Notes: generated by a model from the sequence alone, not told the origin. DNA of 64,000 nucleotides from an uncultured Oscillospiraceae bacterium (GCA_934565795.1 CAKTIM010000004.1:73313-137312); one strand, 5' to 3'. Positions 18,526 to 27,269 are shown, numbered from the stretch's first letter. Numbers and translations are program-made.

Positions 18526-19788
18526 GTGGCTGATTGGTTGCGGCTGGATAATGCCGCTTTGATTTTCCCTGCCGTGCGGCGGCGGGATTGGACGAATGCT
18601 TTTCGGGTATCCGCCACGCTGAATGAAAAAATCAGGCCGGAGGTATTGCAGCAGGCGGTGGACGCGCTGATGCCCCGGTTTCCATCCATGTATGTATGCC
18701 TGCGCAAGGGCATGTTCTGGTATTATCTGCAAAAGCTGGCCGCGCCGCCGAAAGTCCGGCCGGACGGGGCCTGCCCCCTGATCCACATGACCGGGCGGGA
18801 GCTGCGCAAATGCTGCCTGCGGGTGCTGTACTATAACGACCGCATCGCTGTGGAGTGCTTCCATGCCGTCACCGACGGCAGCGGTGGGATGGTCTTTCTG
18901 AAAACCCTCACCGCCGCCTACCTGTCTCTTGCCCACGGGATCGAAATTCCGGCGGGCTTCGGGGTGCTGGACATCCACGAGCCGCCCCGGCAGGAGGAGC
19001 AGGCGGATCTGTTCACCCAGGCTGCCGGGAGCATCGCTCTGAGCCGCCGGGAGGAAAACGCCCTGCGGCTGCGGGGCGCCCGGGAGGAGGACGGCTTCCT
19101 CCACCTGATTATCGCCTCCATCCCCCAGGAGCAGCTGCTGGATCTGGCTCATCAGCACCGCTGCACCGTCACTGCCCTGCTCAGCGCGGTGATGCTCCAG
19201 TCCGTGCTGGCCCTGGCCAGGCTCCCCCAGCGGGGCCGGTGGGCCAAAATCACCGTGGCGGTGGATTTGCGCCGGGTGCTGGGCGGCTCCACGCTGCGCA
19301 ATTTTGCCCTGGCCGTCAATGTGGGCGTCGACCCCCGGCTGGGCAGCTACAGCCTGGAGGATCTGATCCGCGCCGTGCAGAGCCAGCTGGATACCCAGGT
19401 GACCCGTCAGCAGATGGCGGCGCGGGTGGCGGCCAATGTGCAGCCGTCCCAGAATTTCATCATCCGGGTCATGCCCCGCCCCGTCAAGGACGTGGTGCTG
19501 CGCATGGTATATAACCGGGTGGGCGAATGCAAGGGCAGCCTGAATATCTCCAACCTGGGAAAATCGGAGCTGCCGGAGGCCATGCGTCCCTATGTGAAAT
19601 TTCTGGACTTCACCATCGGCCCCCAGGCCACCTATCCCAATAATTGCAGCGTGGTATCCTACGGCGGCGTGACCCGCATCAACCTGATCCGCTCCACCCG
19701 GCAGCCCCGGCTGGAGCGGGATTTCCTGAACCGGCTGGTGGAGCTGGGCATGGAGGTCACCGTGGACAGCAACGAAAGGACGACATAA
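18526..19788 (+). CDS. Condensation / alcohol acetyltransferase-like protein
   Basis: The protein has 420 residues. It belongs to the CoA-dependent acyltransferase superfamily (NRPS condensation domains, alcohol acetyltransferases). The active-site motif HxxxDG is visible as FHAVTDGSGG near residue 110, and the C-terminal half has the bridging region NISNLGKSELPEAMRPYV. It is too short for a modular synthetase and probably joins an acyl group to a small acceptor. The GTG start at 18526 is set by AAGGAGG 8 nt upstream. The next gene starts right after its stop, so they are surely cotranscribed. Confidence 0.8.
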   Translation: MADWLRLDNAALIFPAVRRRDWTNAFRVSATLNEKIRPEVLQQAVDALMPRFPSMYVCLRKGMFWYYLQKLAAPPKVRPDGACPLIHMTGRELRKCCLRVLYYNDRIAVECFHAVTDGSGGMVFLKTLTAAYLSLAHGIEIPAGFGVLDIHEPPRQEEQADLFTQAAGSIALSRREENALRLRGAREEDGFLHLIIASIPQEQLLDLAHQHRCTVTALLSAVMLQSVLALARLPQRGRWAKITVAVDLRRVLGGSTLRNFALAVNVGVDPRLGSYSLEDLIRAVQSQLDTQVTRQQMAARVAANVQPSQNFIIRVMPRPVKDVVLRMVYNRVGECKGSLNISNLGKSELPEAMRPYVKFLDFTIGPQATYPNNCSVVSYGGVTRINLIRSTRQPRLERDFLNRLVELGMEVTVDSNERTT

Positions 19789-20478
19789 ATGTATTGTATG
19801 AATTGCGGCGTAAAGCTGGGCGCGGGGGAGGAAAAATGCCCCCTGTGCGGCCTGCGCGCTTACCATCCTGATTTGCAGCGCACCCCCGGCCCCAGCCTGT
19901 ATCCGCGCCAATGGACTGCCCCGGAGGCGGAGCGCAGCGGCCTGCGATATCTGCTGACGGTGTTCTTCCTGGTGGCGGTGGGCGCGTGCCTGCTGATCGA
20001 TTTCCTCCTGGCCGACCACGTTACCTGGTCGGGCTTCGTGCTGGCGGGACTGCTCACCGGCTATGTGCTGCTGGTGCTCCCACTGTGGTTTGCCCGGCCC
20101 AACGCGGTGGCACTGCTGGCCATTGATTTCGTAGCAGTGAATTTGATGCTGCTTTACATCGATCTGGCCGTGGGCGGGCACTGGTATCTGTCCCTGGCCT
20201 TCCCGGTGACGGGCATTTACGGCGCGCTGGTCACCGGCTCCGCCGCCATCGTCAAGTACGTCCGGCGGGGGCGCTTCTTCCAGCTGGGGGGCATCTGCAT
20301 CGCCTTCGGCTGCTCGACCATGCTGCTGGAATTCTTTATCTGCATCACCTTTGACAAGCGGATGTTCGTGTGGAGCCTGTACCCGGTGGCGCTGCTTGGC
20401 TCCATCGGCCTGTTCTGGATTCTGGCAGGCATCATCCGCCCCCTGGGCAACGCCATCCGCAAGCGCGCGTTTTTGTAA
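19789..20478 (+). CDS. Zinc-ribbon multi-pass membrane protein (DUF6320-like)
   Basis: The protein (229 residues) opens with a zinc ribbon, MYCMNCGVKLGAGEEKCPLCG, with two CxxC pairs, followed by about six hydrophobic segments from residue 53 onward. This layout matches the DUF6320 type of uncharacterised Firmicutes proteins, which are often next to condensation-like acyltransferases; that link is from memory and not checked. The ATG follows the upstream stop with no gap. A role in handling a lipid product of the neighbour is only a guess. Confidence 0.8.
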   Translation: MYCMNCGVKLGAGEEKCPLCGLRAYHPDLQRTPGPSLYPRQWTAPEAERSGLRYLLTVFFLVAVGACLLIDFLLADHVTWSGFVLAGLLTGYVLLVLPLWFARPNAVALLAIDFVAVNLMLLYIDLAVGGHWYLSLAFPVTGIYGALVTGSAAIVKYVRRGRFFQLGGICIAFGCSTMLLEFFICITFDKRMFVWSLYPVALLGSIGLFWILAGIIRPLGNAIRKRAFL

Positions 20479-20489
20479 GGAGGCAGGCC

Positions 20490-21248
20490 ATGACGGAGCT
20501 GGGGATCGACGAGCAGCAGCTGTTTTATCTGGAATTTATGAACCGGGAAAACCACTTCCGTCACGCGGGACGGGGGCAGGAGCTGCTGGAAATGGAGCTG
20601 CTGCGCGACGCCAACCCCCAGGCGGTGGAGCACGGAGACCAGACCTTCCGGGAGGCGCTGCAGGGCCGGGTATCCAGCGACCCGGTGCGCAATTACAAGT
20701 ATCTGTTTGTGGCCAGCGTGACCCTGTGCTGCCGCTGCTGCATCGAGGGCGGGCTGGACGAGGAGCGGGCCTATAACATCAGCGACCTGTTCATCCAGAA
20801 AATGGACGCCCTGGACAGCCAGCAGCAGGTAATCGACCTCCACCGGGAGATGCTGGGCTTTTACCTGCGGGAGATGACTGCCGTCAAGCGCCGCCGGAGC
20901 TGTGCCCGGCCGGTGCGGGAATGCCTGAGCTACATCGATACCTATCTCCACGAGCCGATCCACGTCAGCGACCTGGCAAAATACGTGGGGATGAACGAGA
21001 GCTATCTGTCCGTATTATTCAAAAAGGAGACCGGCAAAGCGGTCTCCTCTTATATCCGGGAGCGGCGTATCCGGGCGGCGGAGGGAATGCTCCGCTATAC
21101 CGATTACGACTGCTCTGAAATTGCGAGCTTCCTGGCATTCTGCTCCCAGAGCCACTTCATCAGTGTATTCCGGCAGCAGACAGGACTGACGCCGAGACAG
21201 TACCGCAGCCGGTACGCCCCGCAGCGTCAGCTCAAAGCACGGGAATGA
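20490..21248 (+). CDS. AraC family transcriptional regulator
   Basis: The protein has 252 residues. The last 100 or so form the AraC double helix-turn-helix: HVSDLAKYVGMNESYLSVLFKKETG, then YDCSEIASFLAFCSQSHFISVF and the closing TGLTPRQYRSRY. The N-terminal 140 residues are helical and have no cupin signature, so the effector is unknown. ATG 20490 has AAGGAGG. It is the third gene of the acyltransferase and zinc-ribbon operon, so it may control that operon. Its last 17 bases overlap the 3' end of the small gene on the other strand. Confidence 0.9.
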   Translation: MTELGIDEQQLFYLEFMNRENHFRHAGRGQELLEMELLRDANPQAVEHGDQTFREALQGRVSSDPVRNYKYLFVASVTLCCRCCIEGGLDEERAYNISDLFIQKMDALDSQQQVIDLHREMLGFYLREMTAVKRRRSCARPVRECLSYIDTYLHEPIHVSDLAKYVGMNESYLSVLFKKETGKAVSSYIRERRIRAAEGMLRYTDYDCSEIASFLAFCSQSHFISVFRQQTGLTPRQYRSRYAPQRQLKARE

Positions 21249-21348
21249 CGATGCCGTTGACGCAGGCGTAGCAGCGCACCTTGCCGGTATCCGGGCGGGC
21301 GGATGCATTGGTCTGCACGTGAACCTTGTTTTTCAGTAGCTTTTTCAT
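21232..21348 (-). CDS. Small 38-residue protein of unknown function
   Basis: ATG at 21348 is preceded by GGAGG with an 8-nt spacer, an ideal ribosome site. The product starts MKKLLKNKVHV and ends with CYACVNGIVIPVL. Codons favour C or G in the third position as in neighbouring genes, which supports real coding. The gene converges on and overlaps the end of the AraC gene by 17 bp. A basic start, a short length and two Cys residues near the end resemble small clostridial precursor peptides, but no maturation enzyme or exporter is adjacent, so this is only a possibility. It is too short for many gene callers. Confidence 0.6.
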   Translation of the reverse strand: MKKLLKNKVHVQTNASARPDTGKVRCYACVNGIVIPVL

Positions 21349-21375
21349 TGCGTTATCCTCCATAGGGTTTGAGTT

Positions 21376-21540
21376 AGGGAAGCTCTGATTAAATCGGCAA
21401 GAGCTGACAGCGAGAGATTTTTCGCCAGATGAAAGTATCAAAAGTGGAGGAATACTGTATGTATTTCCCACTTTTGATACTGCACAGCTGGGGAAAAAGA
21501 TCCGCTGCTCAGCCGCAGACGATTTATTCAGAGTTTCCTT
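21376..21540. mobile_element. MITE-like element, family B copy 1
   Basis: About 165 bp. The left end (GGGAAGCTCTGATTAAATCGG) and right end (GATTTATTCAGAGTTTCC) are inverted repeats. The middle has an imperfect palindrome (AAAGTGGAGGAATACTG facing TATTTCCCACTTTT). It has no coding capacity. Confidence 0.75.
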
Positions 21541-21542
21541 AG

Positions 21543-21606
21543 AGAAGCTCCGATTCGATCGGTAAGACCGGCTTTTGGGCCGCAGCCGATTTATTCAGAG
21601 GCTCCT
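21543..21606. mobile_element. MITE-like element, family B short copy
   Basis: A 64-bp version that keeps both terminal repeats (AGAAGCTCCGATTCGATCGG and GATTTATTCAGAGGCTCC) but has lost the central palindrome. It directly abuts copy 1. Confidence 0.65.
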
Positions 21607-21749
21607 CAGTTGCGGCGCAAGTATAGCAAATAATGTCAAAAATGAATATCAGATTAATTGGCTGATTATCAAATCTATTTTGTAAACTGCATTTTTGAAC
21701 GCTGTAATTTTTAATTTTTTATTAAAACCAGCAAAATTCGGAATAGAAT

Positions 21750-21774
21750 TTTATTGTGCAGCCTGCACAATAAA
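21750..21774. promoter_or_regulatory. 25-bp perfect dyad upstream of pyk
   Basis: TTTATTGTGCAG and CTGCACAATAAA are perfect inverted repeats around a single C, with almost no loop. This suits a protein-binding operator better than an RNA hairpin. It lies in an AT-rich stretch (21610-21822), otherwise featureless, about 50 bp before the pyk promoter. Confidence 0.5.
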
Positions 21775-21822
21775 CCTGGGGGCGACCGGCAAATAAAGTT
21801 GGCGCCACGGAAAAAATAGAGA

Positions 21823-21851
21823 TTGTATTTTTATGGAAAGCCTGCTATGAT
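21823..21851 (+). promoter_or_regulatory. Promoter of pyk
   Basis: TTGTAT at 21823, a 17-bp spacer and TATGAT at 21846, with the gene 58 bp downstream. Confidence 0.65.
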
Positions 21852-21909
21852 AGGGCAAAACCAAGGGAGGCCCCGGCTGAGGCGTTTCCCGGATAAAGGA
21901 GCGTTTACC

Positions 21910-23322
21910 ATGCGCAAGACGAAAATTATTTGTACCATTGGCCCGGCCTCCGAGAACAAAGAGACCCTGATTGCCATGTGCAAGGCCGGAATGAATGTGG
22001 CGCGGCTGAATTTCTCCCACGGCACCTACCCGGAGCAGCAGTCCAAGATCGACCTGATCAAGGAGGTTCGGCAGGAGCTGGGGCTTCCCATCGCCATTAT
22101 GCTGGACACCAAGGGGCCGGAATACCGTATCCGCACCTTTGAGGGCGGAAAGATCACCCTGAACGAGGGGGACGACTTCATTTTCACTACCGACGAGGTG
22201 GAGGGCGACCAGCATCGGGTCAGCGTGAACTACAAGCACCTGACGGAAAACCTGAAGCCCGGTGACCGCGTTCTGGTGAACAACGGCCTGGTAGTTTTCG
22301 AGGTCACCGGCATCCAGGGCAGCGACGTGCTGACCCGTGTGGTCGTGGGCGGCGAGCTTTCCAACCGCAAGAGCATGAGCTTCCCCAACAAGGTGATGTC
22401 CGGCCCCTACCTCAGTGAGCAGGACAAGCAGGATCTGCTGTTCGGCATCCAGAACGAGGTGGACTTTGTGGCGGCCTCCTTCGTCTCCACCAAGGGCGAC
22501 ATGGAAGAGCTGAAGGACTTCCTGGCCGCCAACGGCGGCGGCAACATCGACCTGATCGCCAAGATCGAGAACCGGGCCGGCGTGGATAACATTGAGTCCA
22601 TCTGCGAGGTGGCCGACGGCGTGATGATCGCCCGCGGCGACCTGGGCGTGGAGATCCCCTTTGTGGAGGTGCCCGCCATCCAGAAGCGGCTGACCTCCAC
22701 CTGCCGGATGCTGGGCAAGCGGGTAATCACCGCCACGGAGATGCTGGAATCCATGATCCACAATCCCCGCCCCACCCGCGCCGAGATCTCCGACGTGGCC
22801 AACGCCGTGTATGACGGCAACAGCGCCGTGATGCTCTCCGGCGAGTCCGCCGCCGGTAAATACCCGGTGGAGGCGGTAAAGACCATGGCGGATATCTGCG
22901 AGTTCACCGAGCAGCACACCAGCTACAACACCCGCTTCTATAAGGCGGACTTCCGCATCCGCAACACCCTGGACGCCGTGTCCCACGCGGTGTGCGCCAT
23001 GGCCATCGACGTAGAGGCCAAGGGCATTGTGGTGTGCTCCGTCTCCGGCACCACCGCCCGGATGGTCAGCCGCTTCCGCTGCCCGGTGGATATCATCGGC
23101 ATGACCACCGACGAGCGTATTTTCCGCCGCCTGGCCCTGAGCTGGGGCGTCACCCCGGTGCTGGCGGAGGAATTCAATTCCCAGGATGTGATGTTCTTCC
23201 ACGCCATGGCCAGCGCGCGAAAGGTGCTGCACCTGCAAAAGGGCGACCGGGTAGTACTCACCGGCGGCCCCATCAACGGCAAAACCGGCAACACCAACAC
23301 CATCAAGGTAGAGACGGTGTGA
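21910..23322 (+). CDS. pyk: Pyruvate kinase
   Basis: The protein has 470 residues. The enzyme makes pyruvate and ATP from phosphoenolpyruvate, the last step of glycolysis. Family motifs are present: KIICTIGPAS at the start, RLNFSHG, MLDTKGPEYRI, the signature around LIAKIENRAGV, MIARGDLGVE, and ATEMLESMIHNPRPTRAE near residue 278. The extra PEP-utiliser domain of some Bacillus enzymes is absent. AAGGAG precedes ATG 21910. It is transcribed alone and ends at a strong terminator shared with the convergent AraC gene. Confidence 0.97.
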   Translation: MRKTKIICTIGPASENKETLIAMCKAGMNVARLNFSHGTYPEQQSKIDLIKEVRQELGLPIAIMLDTKGPEYRIRTFEGGKITLNEGDDFIFTTDEVEGDQHRVSVNYKHLTENLKPGDRVLVNNGLVVFEVTGIQGSDVLTRVVVGGELSNRKSMSFPNKVMSGPYLSEQDKQDLLFGIQNEVDFVAASFVSTKGDMEELKDFLAANGGGNIDLIAKIENRAGVDNIESICEVADGVMIARGDLGVEIPFVEVPAIQKRLTSTCRMLGKRVITATEMLESMIHNPRPTRAEISDVANAVYDGNSAVMLSGESAAGKYPVEAVKTMADICEFTEQHTSYNTRFYKADFRIRNTLDAVSHAVCAMAIDVEAKGIVVCSVSGTTARMVSRFRCPVDIIGMTTDERIFRRLALSWGVTPVLAEEFNSQDVMFFHAMASARKVLHLQKGDRVVLTGGPINGKTGNTNTIKVETV

Positions 23323-23365
23323 CCCCACGCAGGAAACAGTATATGCACCCGGCTTAAAAATGTTT

Positions 23366-23394
23366 CGCCTCCCCGGTTCCGGGGAGGCGATTTT
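23366..23394. terminator. Bidirectional terminator between pyk and the AraC gene
   Basis: CGCCTCCCC and GGGGAGGCG form a perfect 9-bp stem with a short loop, flanked by T-rich DNA on the right and A-rich DNA on the left. The AraC stop codon (23393-23395) lies at its edge. Confidence 0.85.
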
Positions 23395-24249
23395 ATGACC
23401 GGCGGTATTGGGTGGGGGTGCAGCCCTTTGCGTGTAAAAAGCGCTCGGCAAAGTAGCTGGAGCCGGAGTAGCCGCAGGCGGCGGCAATTTCGGTGACGGA
23501 AAGACTGGTGGATCGCAGCAGCTCCATTCCCTTTTCCAGGCGGAAGGAATTCAGGTAATCGTTGGGCGTCAGCCCCAGATACTGCCGGAAGAGGCGGCAG
23601 CACTGCGTCCGGCAGACGCCCCCTGCGGCGGCGATCTGCTCCAGGGTGATCCGCTCCGGGTAGTGAGTGCGGATGTAGTCCAGCATCTGACGCACTGCCT
23701 GCAGGCTCCCGTCCGCCGGGGATGAAAGCGCCAGCTGGCGCTGCACCAGCGCGTATACCTCCCGCCACAGGGCGGTCAGCGCCGAAACTGCCAGCAGCTC
23801 ATAGCCCACCGGCTGCGACTGGTACAGAGCATCCACCTGCCGGATGCACCCGATCGGCGCGTCGCCCTCCAGCAGCAGATAGGGAAGCTGCGCCGCCGAG
23901 AGAATGGGCAGGATGAATCGGTTGGTCATTTCGCCGTTCCCCCACAGCAGCTGGGGCCGAAAGGTGACGCACACGTATTGGCAGTCCGACCCGTCGGCGC
24001 TGTAGCCGAAGTGCATCTGTCTGGCGTTGACGAAGATGGCCTGCCCCTGGCGCACCTCCACACAGCTGCCGTTGACATTGTAGTATAGCCGCCCTTGCAG
24101 AGGCAGCAGCAGCTCCACGTCATCATGCCAGTGGCACAGCGCCGCCATGCCGGAAAGGCTCTTCAAGTCCCCCGGCGGACATAGAGGGGAAGCCACGGCG
24201 CGTTATAATGAATCCGCTCGGAGCCGTCCTGTAAGACTGTTAAATTCAT
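23393..24249 (-). pseudogene. AraC family regulator with an apparent frameshift in a G5 tract
   Basis: The natural start is ATG 24249, which reads MNLTVLQDGSERIHYN and then VRRGT before a TGA. One extra G in the GGGGG tract (plus strand C5 at 24169-24173) would join this smoothly to LKSLSGMAALCHWHDDVELL and the rest, giving a full AraC regulator of about 285 residues. The HWHDD cupin motif and the C-terminal helix-turn-helix (LEQIAAAGGVCRTQCCRLF, then LTPNDY) are intact. Without the extra base only a GTG at 24196 could start it, losing the first strand. It may be a sequencing slip, a phase-variable switch or a dead gene. It is divergent from the MATE gene and would be its likely regulator. 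Confidence 0.75.
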
Positions 24250-24364
24250 TTCATCACCAGCTGTGTACGATTGTTATAAAAATAAACGCAAATCCGAAAG
24301 ACATTGCACTTTTAATGTACTAATATAATAACAGTTCCGTACCGAATTGACAAGGGGGAGCCCC

Positions 24365-25723
24365 ATGGAGAAAAAGGAATTTTATCGTCAGCTGCGGGCG
24401 CTGGTGATACCCATTGCGTTTCAGCAGTTTATGCTGGCGGCGGTCAGCGCCTCGGATGCGGTGATGCTGGGCGTGCTCAGTCAGGACGCCATGGCGGCCA
24501 TCTCCCTGGCCGCCCAGGTGCAGTTTGTTTTCGGCCTGTATCTGGCTGCCATGACCATCGGGGCCAGCATGTTCGCCGCCCAGTATTGGGGCAAGCGGGA
24601 TAAGGACGCCGTGGAACGGATTCTGGGCATGGTGCTGCGCTTTATGCTGCCGGTCAGCATCGGCTTCAGCCTGGTCACCGCCCTGCTGCCCCGCGCGGTG
24701 ATGCAGATATTCACATCGGATTCGGCGCTGATCCAGGCTGGCGGGGTATACCTGCGCACGGTCAGCCCTTCCTATCTGCTGTGCGGCATCTGCCAGGTGT
24801 ATCTGTGCGTGATGAAAAGTTGCGGCCGGGCGGCAGCCGCCTCCCGCATCAGCTCCGTGGGTGTGGCGGCTAATATTGTACTCAACGCATTGCTGATTTT
24901 CGGCCTGCTGGGCTTCCCCAGGCTGGAGGTCGCGGGCGCCGCCGTCGCAACGGTGTTGGCGCGGGTGATTGAGCTGGCCGGAGCCTGCATGGATGCCAGG
25001 GGGCCGGAGCGCATCCGCCTGCGCAGGCGGTATCTGCGTGCCCCCGAGCGGCCGCGCAGGCGGGAATTCTGGCAGTATGTCGCGCCCGTGCTGGGCAACG
25101 AGATCGTGTGGGGCGTGGGCTTTACCATGAGCAGCGTTATCATGGGCCGCCTGGGCAGCGACGCGGTGGCGGCGCATTCTGTGGCGGGGATCGTGAAAAA
25201 TCTGCTGATCTGCCTTTGCCTCGGCATTGGCAGCGGCGGCGGTGTGCTGGTGGGCAATGAGTTGGGAGGGGGGAACCTGGGGCGTGCCCGGCAATACGGG
25301 CAGCGCATTGCAAGGCTCTCGATCCTATCCGGCCTTCTTGCGGGGGCGGCGCTGCTGCTGCTCAGCCCTGCGATTCTGCGCTTTGCCCGCCTGACCCCGG
25401 CGGCACGGGAGTATCTGAAAGGAATGCTTGTAATCTGCGCCTGCTATTGCGTGGGAAAATCCATAAATTCCACGGTGATCGGCGGCATTTTCTGCGCCGG
25501 GGGCGACAGCCGCTTCGGCTTCCTGTGCGATGCCGTTACGCTGTGGGGGATTACCGTCCCTCTGGGCCTGCTGGCGGCCTTCGTGTGGAGGCTGCCGGTA
25601 ATCGGCGTGTACGCCATTGTCCATTTGGACGAATTTATTAAGCTGCCTGCGGTATACATTCACTTTAAAAAATACAAATGGGTCAAAGACCTGACACAGC
25701 CACAAGGAGGAAAAACAAAATGA
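24365..25723 (+). CDS. MATE family efflux transporter
   Basis: This 452-residue membrane protein has twelve predicted membrane segments in two similar halves (ASDAVMLGVLSQDAMAAIS in the first, MSSVIMGRLGSDAVAAHSVAG in the second), typical of MATE pumps that expel drugs or metabolites in exchange for Na+ or H+. ATG 24365 has GGGGGAG upstream. A TATAAT lies at 24324-24329, but no good -35 box is at the right distance, which suits a promoter needing an activator such as the divergent AraC protein. The stop overlaps the next start (ATGA). Confidence 0.92.
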   Translation: MEKKEFYRQLRALVIPIAFQQFMLAAVSASDAVMLGVLSQDAMAAISLAAQVQFVFGLYLAAMTIGASMFAAQYWGKRDKDAVERILGMVLRFMLPVSIGFSLVTALLPRAVMQIFTSDSALIQAGGVYLRTVSPSYLLCGICQVYLCVMKSCGRAAAASRISSVGVAANIVLNALLIFGLLGFPRLEVAGAAVATVLARVIELAGACMDARGPERIRLRRRYLRAPERPRRREFWQYVAPVLGNEIVWGVGFTMSSVIMGRLGSDAVAAHSVAGIVKNLLICLCLGIGSGGGVLVGNELGGGNLGRARQYGQRIARLSILSGLLAGAALLLLSPAILRFARLTPAAREYLKGMLVICACYCVGKSINSTVIGGIFCAGGDSRFGFLCDAVTLWGITVPLGLLAAFVWRLPVIGVYAIVHLDEFIKLPAVYIHFKKYKWVKDLTQPQGGKTK

Positions 25724-26346
25724 CCATGCATGAACGGATTATGGAGGGCAAGCTTTTCACCGACATGTGCGAGGGCATGCCGGAGGAGCGGCTGGCGGCC
25801 AAGCAGCGGATGAAGCGGTTCAACGACTGCCAGCCGGAGGATGTGGAGGGCAGGGTGCGGCTGCTGGGAGAGATTTTCGGCAAGCCCTGCGACGCCTGGA
25901 TCGAGCCGCCCTTTTACTTCTGCTACGGCAGGCACATTTCCGTGGGAAAGGGCACCTATATCAACGTCAATTGTAATTTCATCGACGACGGCCGAATCAC
26001 CATCGGCGACGCTGTGATGTTCGGCCCGGCGGTGACCATTGCCACCGTGGGCCACCCCATCCATCCGGGGCTGCGGGAATACATGTACTGCGACCATGTG
26101 ACCATTGGCAATAACTGCTGGATCGGAGCAAACAGCGTGATCTGTCCCGGCGTGACCATCGGCGAAAATACCGTCATCGGCGCGGGCAGCGTAGTCACCA
26201 AGGACATCCCCGCCAACTGCGTGGCCGCAGGCAACCCCTGCAAGGTCATCCGCCCCATCGGCGAAGCAGACATGCAATATTACTACCGCAACCGCCCCAT
26301 CACCCAGGAGGATCTGGAAGAGGAACGCCGCCTGCGGGAGAAATAA
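25720..26346 (+). CDS. Sugar O-acetyltransferase (maltose/galactoside acetyltransferase family)
   Basis: The protein has 208 residues. After a helical N-terminal cap (MTMHERIMEGKLFTDMCEG) comes a left-handed beta-helix of hexapeptide repeats, with INVNCNFIDDGRITIGD and the catalytic-type His in TVGHPIHPG. The end matches the LacA/Maa class (GAGSVVTKDIPANCVAAGNP). Such enzymes acetylate sugars with acetyl-CoA, often to detoxify non-usable sugars. Translation is coupled to the MATE gene by a four-base overlap, so a modify-and-export pair is plausible. A strong terminator follows. Confidence 0.93.
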   Translation: MTMHERIMEGKLFTDMCEGMPEERLAAKQRMKRFNDCQPEDVEGRVRLLGEIFGKPCDAWIEPPFYFCYGRHISVGKGTYINVNCNFIDDGRITIGDAVMFGPAVTIATVGHPIHPGLREYMYCDHVTIGNNCWIGANSVICPGVTIGENTVIGAGSVVTKDIPANCVAAGNPCKVIRPIGEADMQYYYRNRPITQEDLEEERRLREK

Positions 26347-26349
26347 TAA

Positions 26350-26392
26350 CGCATCCCCTTACCGCTGTTACTCGGTAAGGGGATGCGCTTTT
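26350..26392. terminator. Bidirectional terminator after the acetyltransferase gene
   Basis: GCATCCCCTTACCG and CGGTAAGGGGATGC form a perfect 14-bp stem with T-rich DNA after it. It also ends the convergent gene at 26404. Confidence 0.9.
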
Positions 26393-26403
26393 CTGTGATG
26401 GTC

Positions 26404-27069
26404 TTACTTGACGGTCTTTTCCCGCCATTTCTGGTTGCCAGTGGAGGTGAACTGGTTGCGCAGGGTGACGGAGCCGTCGTCGTTGAGCACCAGCCAGAGC
26501 ATGTCGTTGTCCAGGGGGCGCAGGCCGCCGTTTGCCTGGGTGGCAAGCACGTCCAGGGCAATTTCGTATGTATGCTCGGTGTAGGGCATGTTCGCGTCGT
26601 AGCCCTGCCACTGGTTCGGGCGGGCGATCTCGTCCAGCAGGCTCTGGCCGTAGCCATTGCTGCGATCCTCGCTGCGGTTGATGGCCACCCACATGATGAC
26701 GGTTTTTACATTGTCCGACCGGCCATTGCCCACGCTGTCGGCCAGGGTGGCCAGGGCGGCGGCCTCGGCGTTGACGGCGACCTCCGTCGGCTCGGTCACA
26801 TCCTCCTGGGGCTGGGTCTCGGCGGCCACGGTCTCCGCCGGGACATCCGCCTGCGCCTGCTTGCTCCCGCCGCGGGGAAGCGCCAGGGCCAGAATGAGCA
26901 GCAGTAAAATCAGCGGCGACCACAGCCGAATGTCAAAATACCATTTAACGTCCTCTCCCAGGTGGGTGAGAAAGGCGGGGACGCGAATGGAAAAGGGGAG
27001 GGAAGACTTCTTGCGCCGCTTGCGGCGGCGAGGCTCCAACTTAAATTCCTCATTGGGCGTCTGTTCCAT
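26404..27069 (-). CDS. Single-pass membrane protein with a SleB-like hydrolase region
   Basis: The protein has 221 residues. It has a basic cytoplasmic N-terminus (RRRKRRKKSS), one membrane segment near residues 52-66 and an acidic linker. The outer domain pattern VIMWVAINRSEDRSNGYG, then ARPNQWQGYD and YEIALDVLA, recalls the cell-wall hydrolase fold of SleB (NR, QW and A.dvL positions). Similarity is partial and catalysis is not shown. A role at the peptidoglycan is inferred. AAGGAG precedes ATG 27069. The promoter at 27241-27269 leaves a leader of about 165 nt with no other feature seen. Confidence 0.7.
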   Translation of the reverse strand: MEQTPNEEFKLEPRRRKRRKKSSLPFSIRVPAFLTHLGEDVKWYFDIRLWSPLILLLLILALALPRGGSKQAQADVPAETVAAETQPQEDVTEPTEVAVNAEAAALATLADSVGNGRSDNVKTVIMWVAINRSEDRSNGYGQSLLDEIARPNQWQGYDANMPYTEHTYEIALDVLATQANGGLRPLDNDMLWLVLNDDGSVTLRNQFTSTGNQKWREKTVK

Positions 27070-27240
27070 AATGCTTTCTCCTTCTATTGTGCCAATATCG
27101 GGGCCAATTGTTGACTCCACATAGATTATAGCCGGGCAGCAGGCCAAAAGGCTGTCGAAACTGCTGAAAGCAGATAAAAATATGCTTCAAAAAGATGCCT
27201 TCTGCACGAAAGAAGCGCTGCTGTGCCTTACGCTGGCACA

Positions 27241-27269
27241 ATTATAACATATTGCTGCAAAAAAGTCAA
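27241..27269 (-). promoter_or_regulatory. Promoter of the SleB-like gene
   Basis: On the minus strand, TTGACT (27269-27264), a 17-bp spacer and a perfect TATAAT (27246-27241). Confidence 0.8.
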
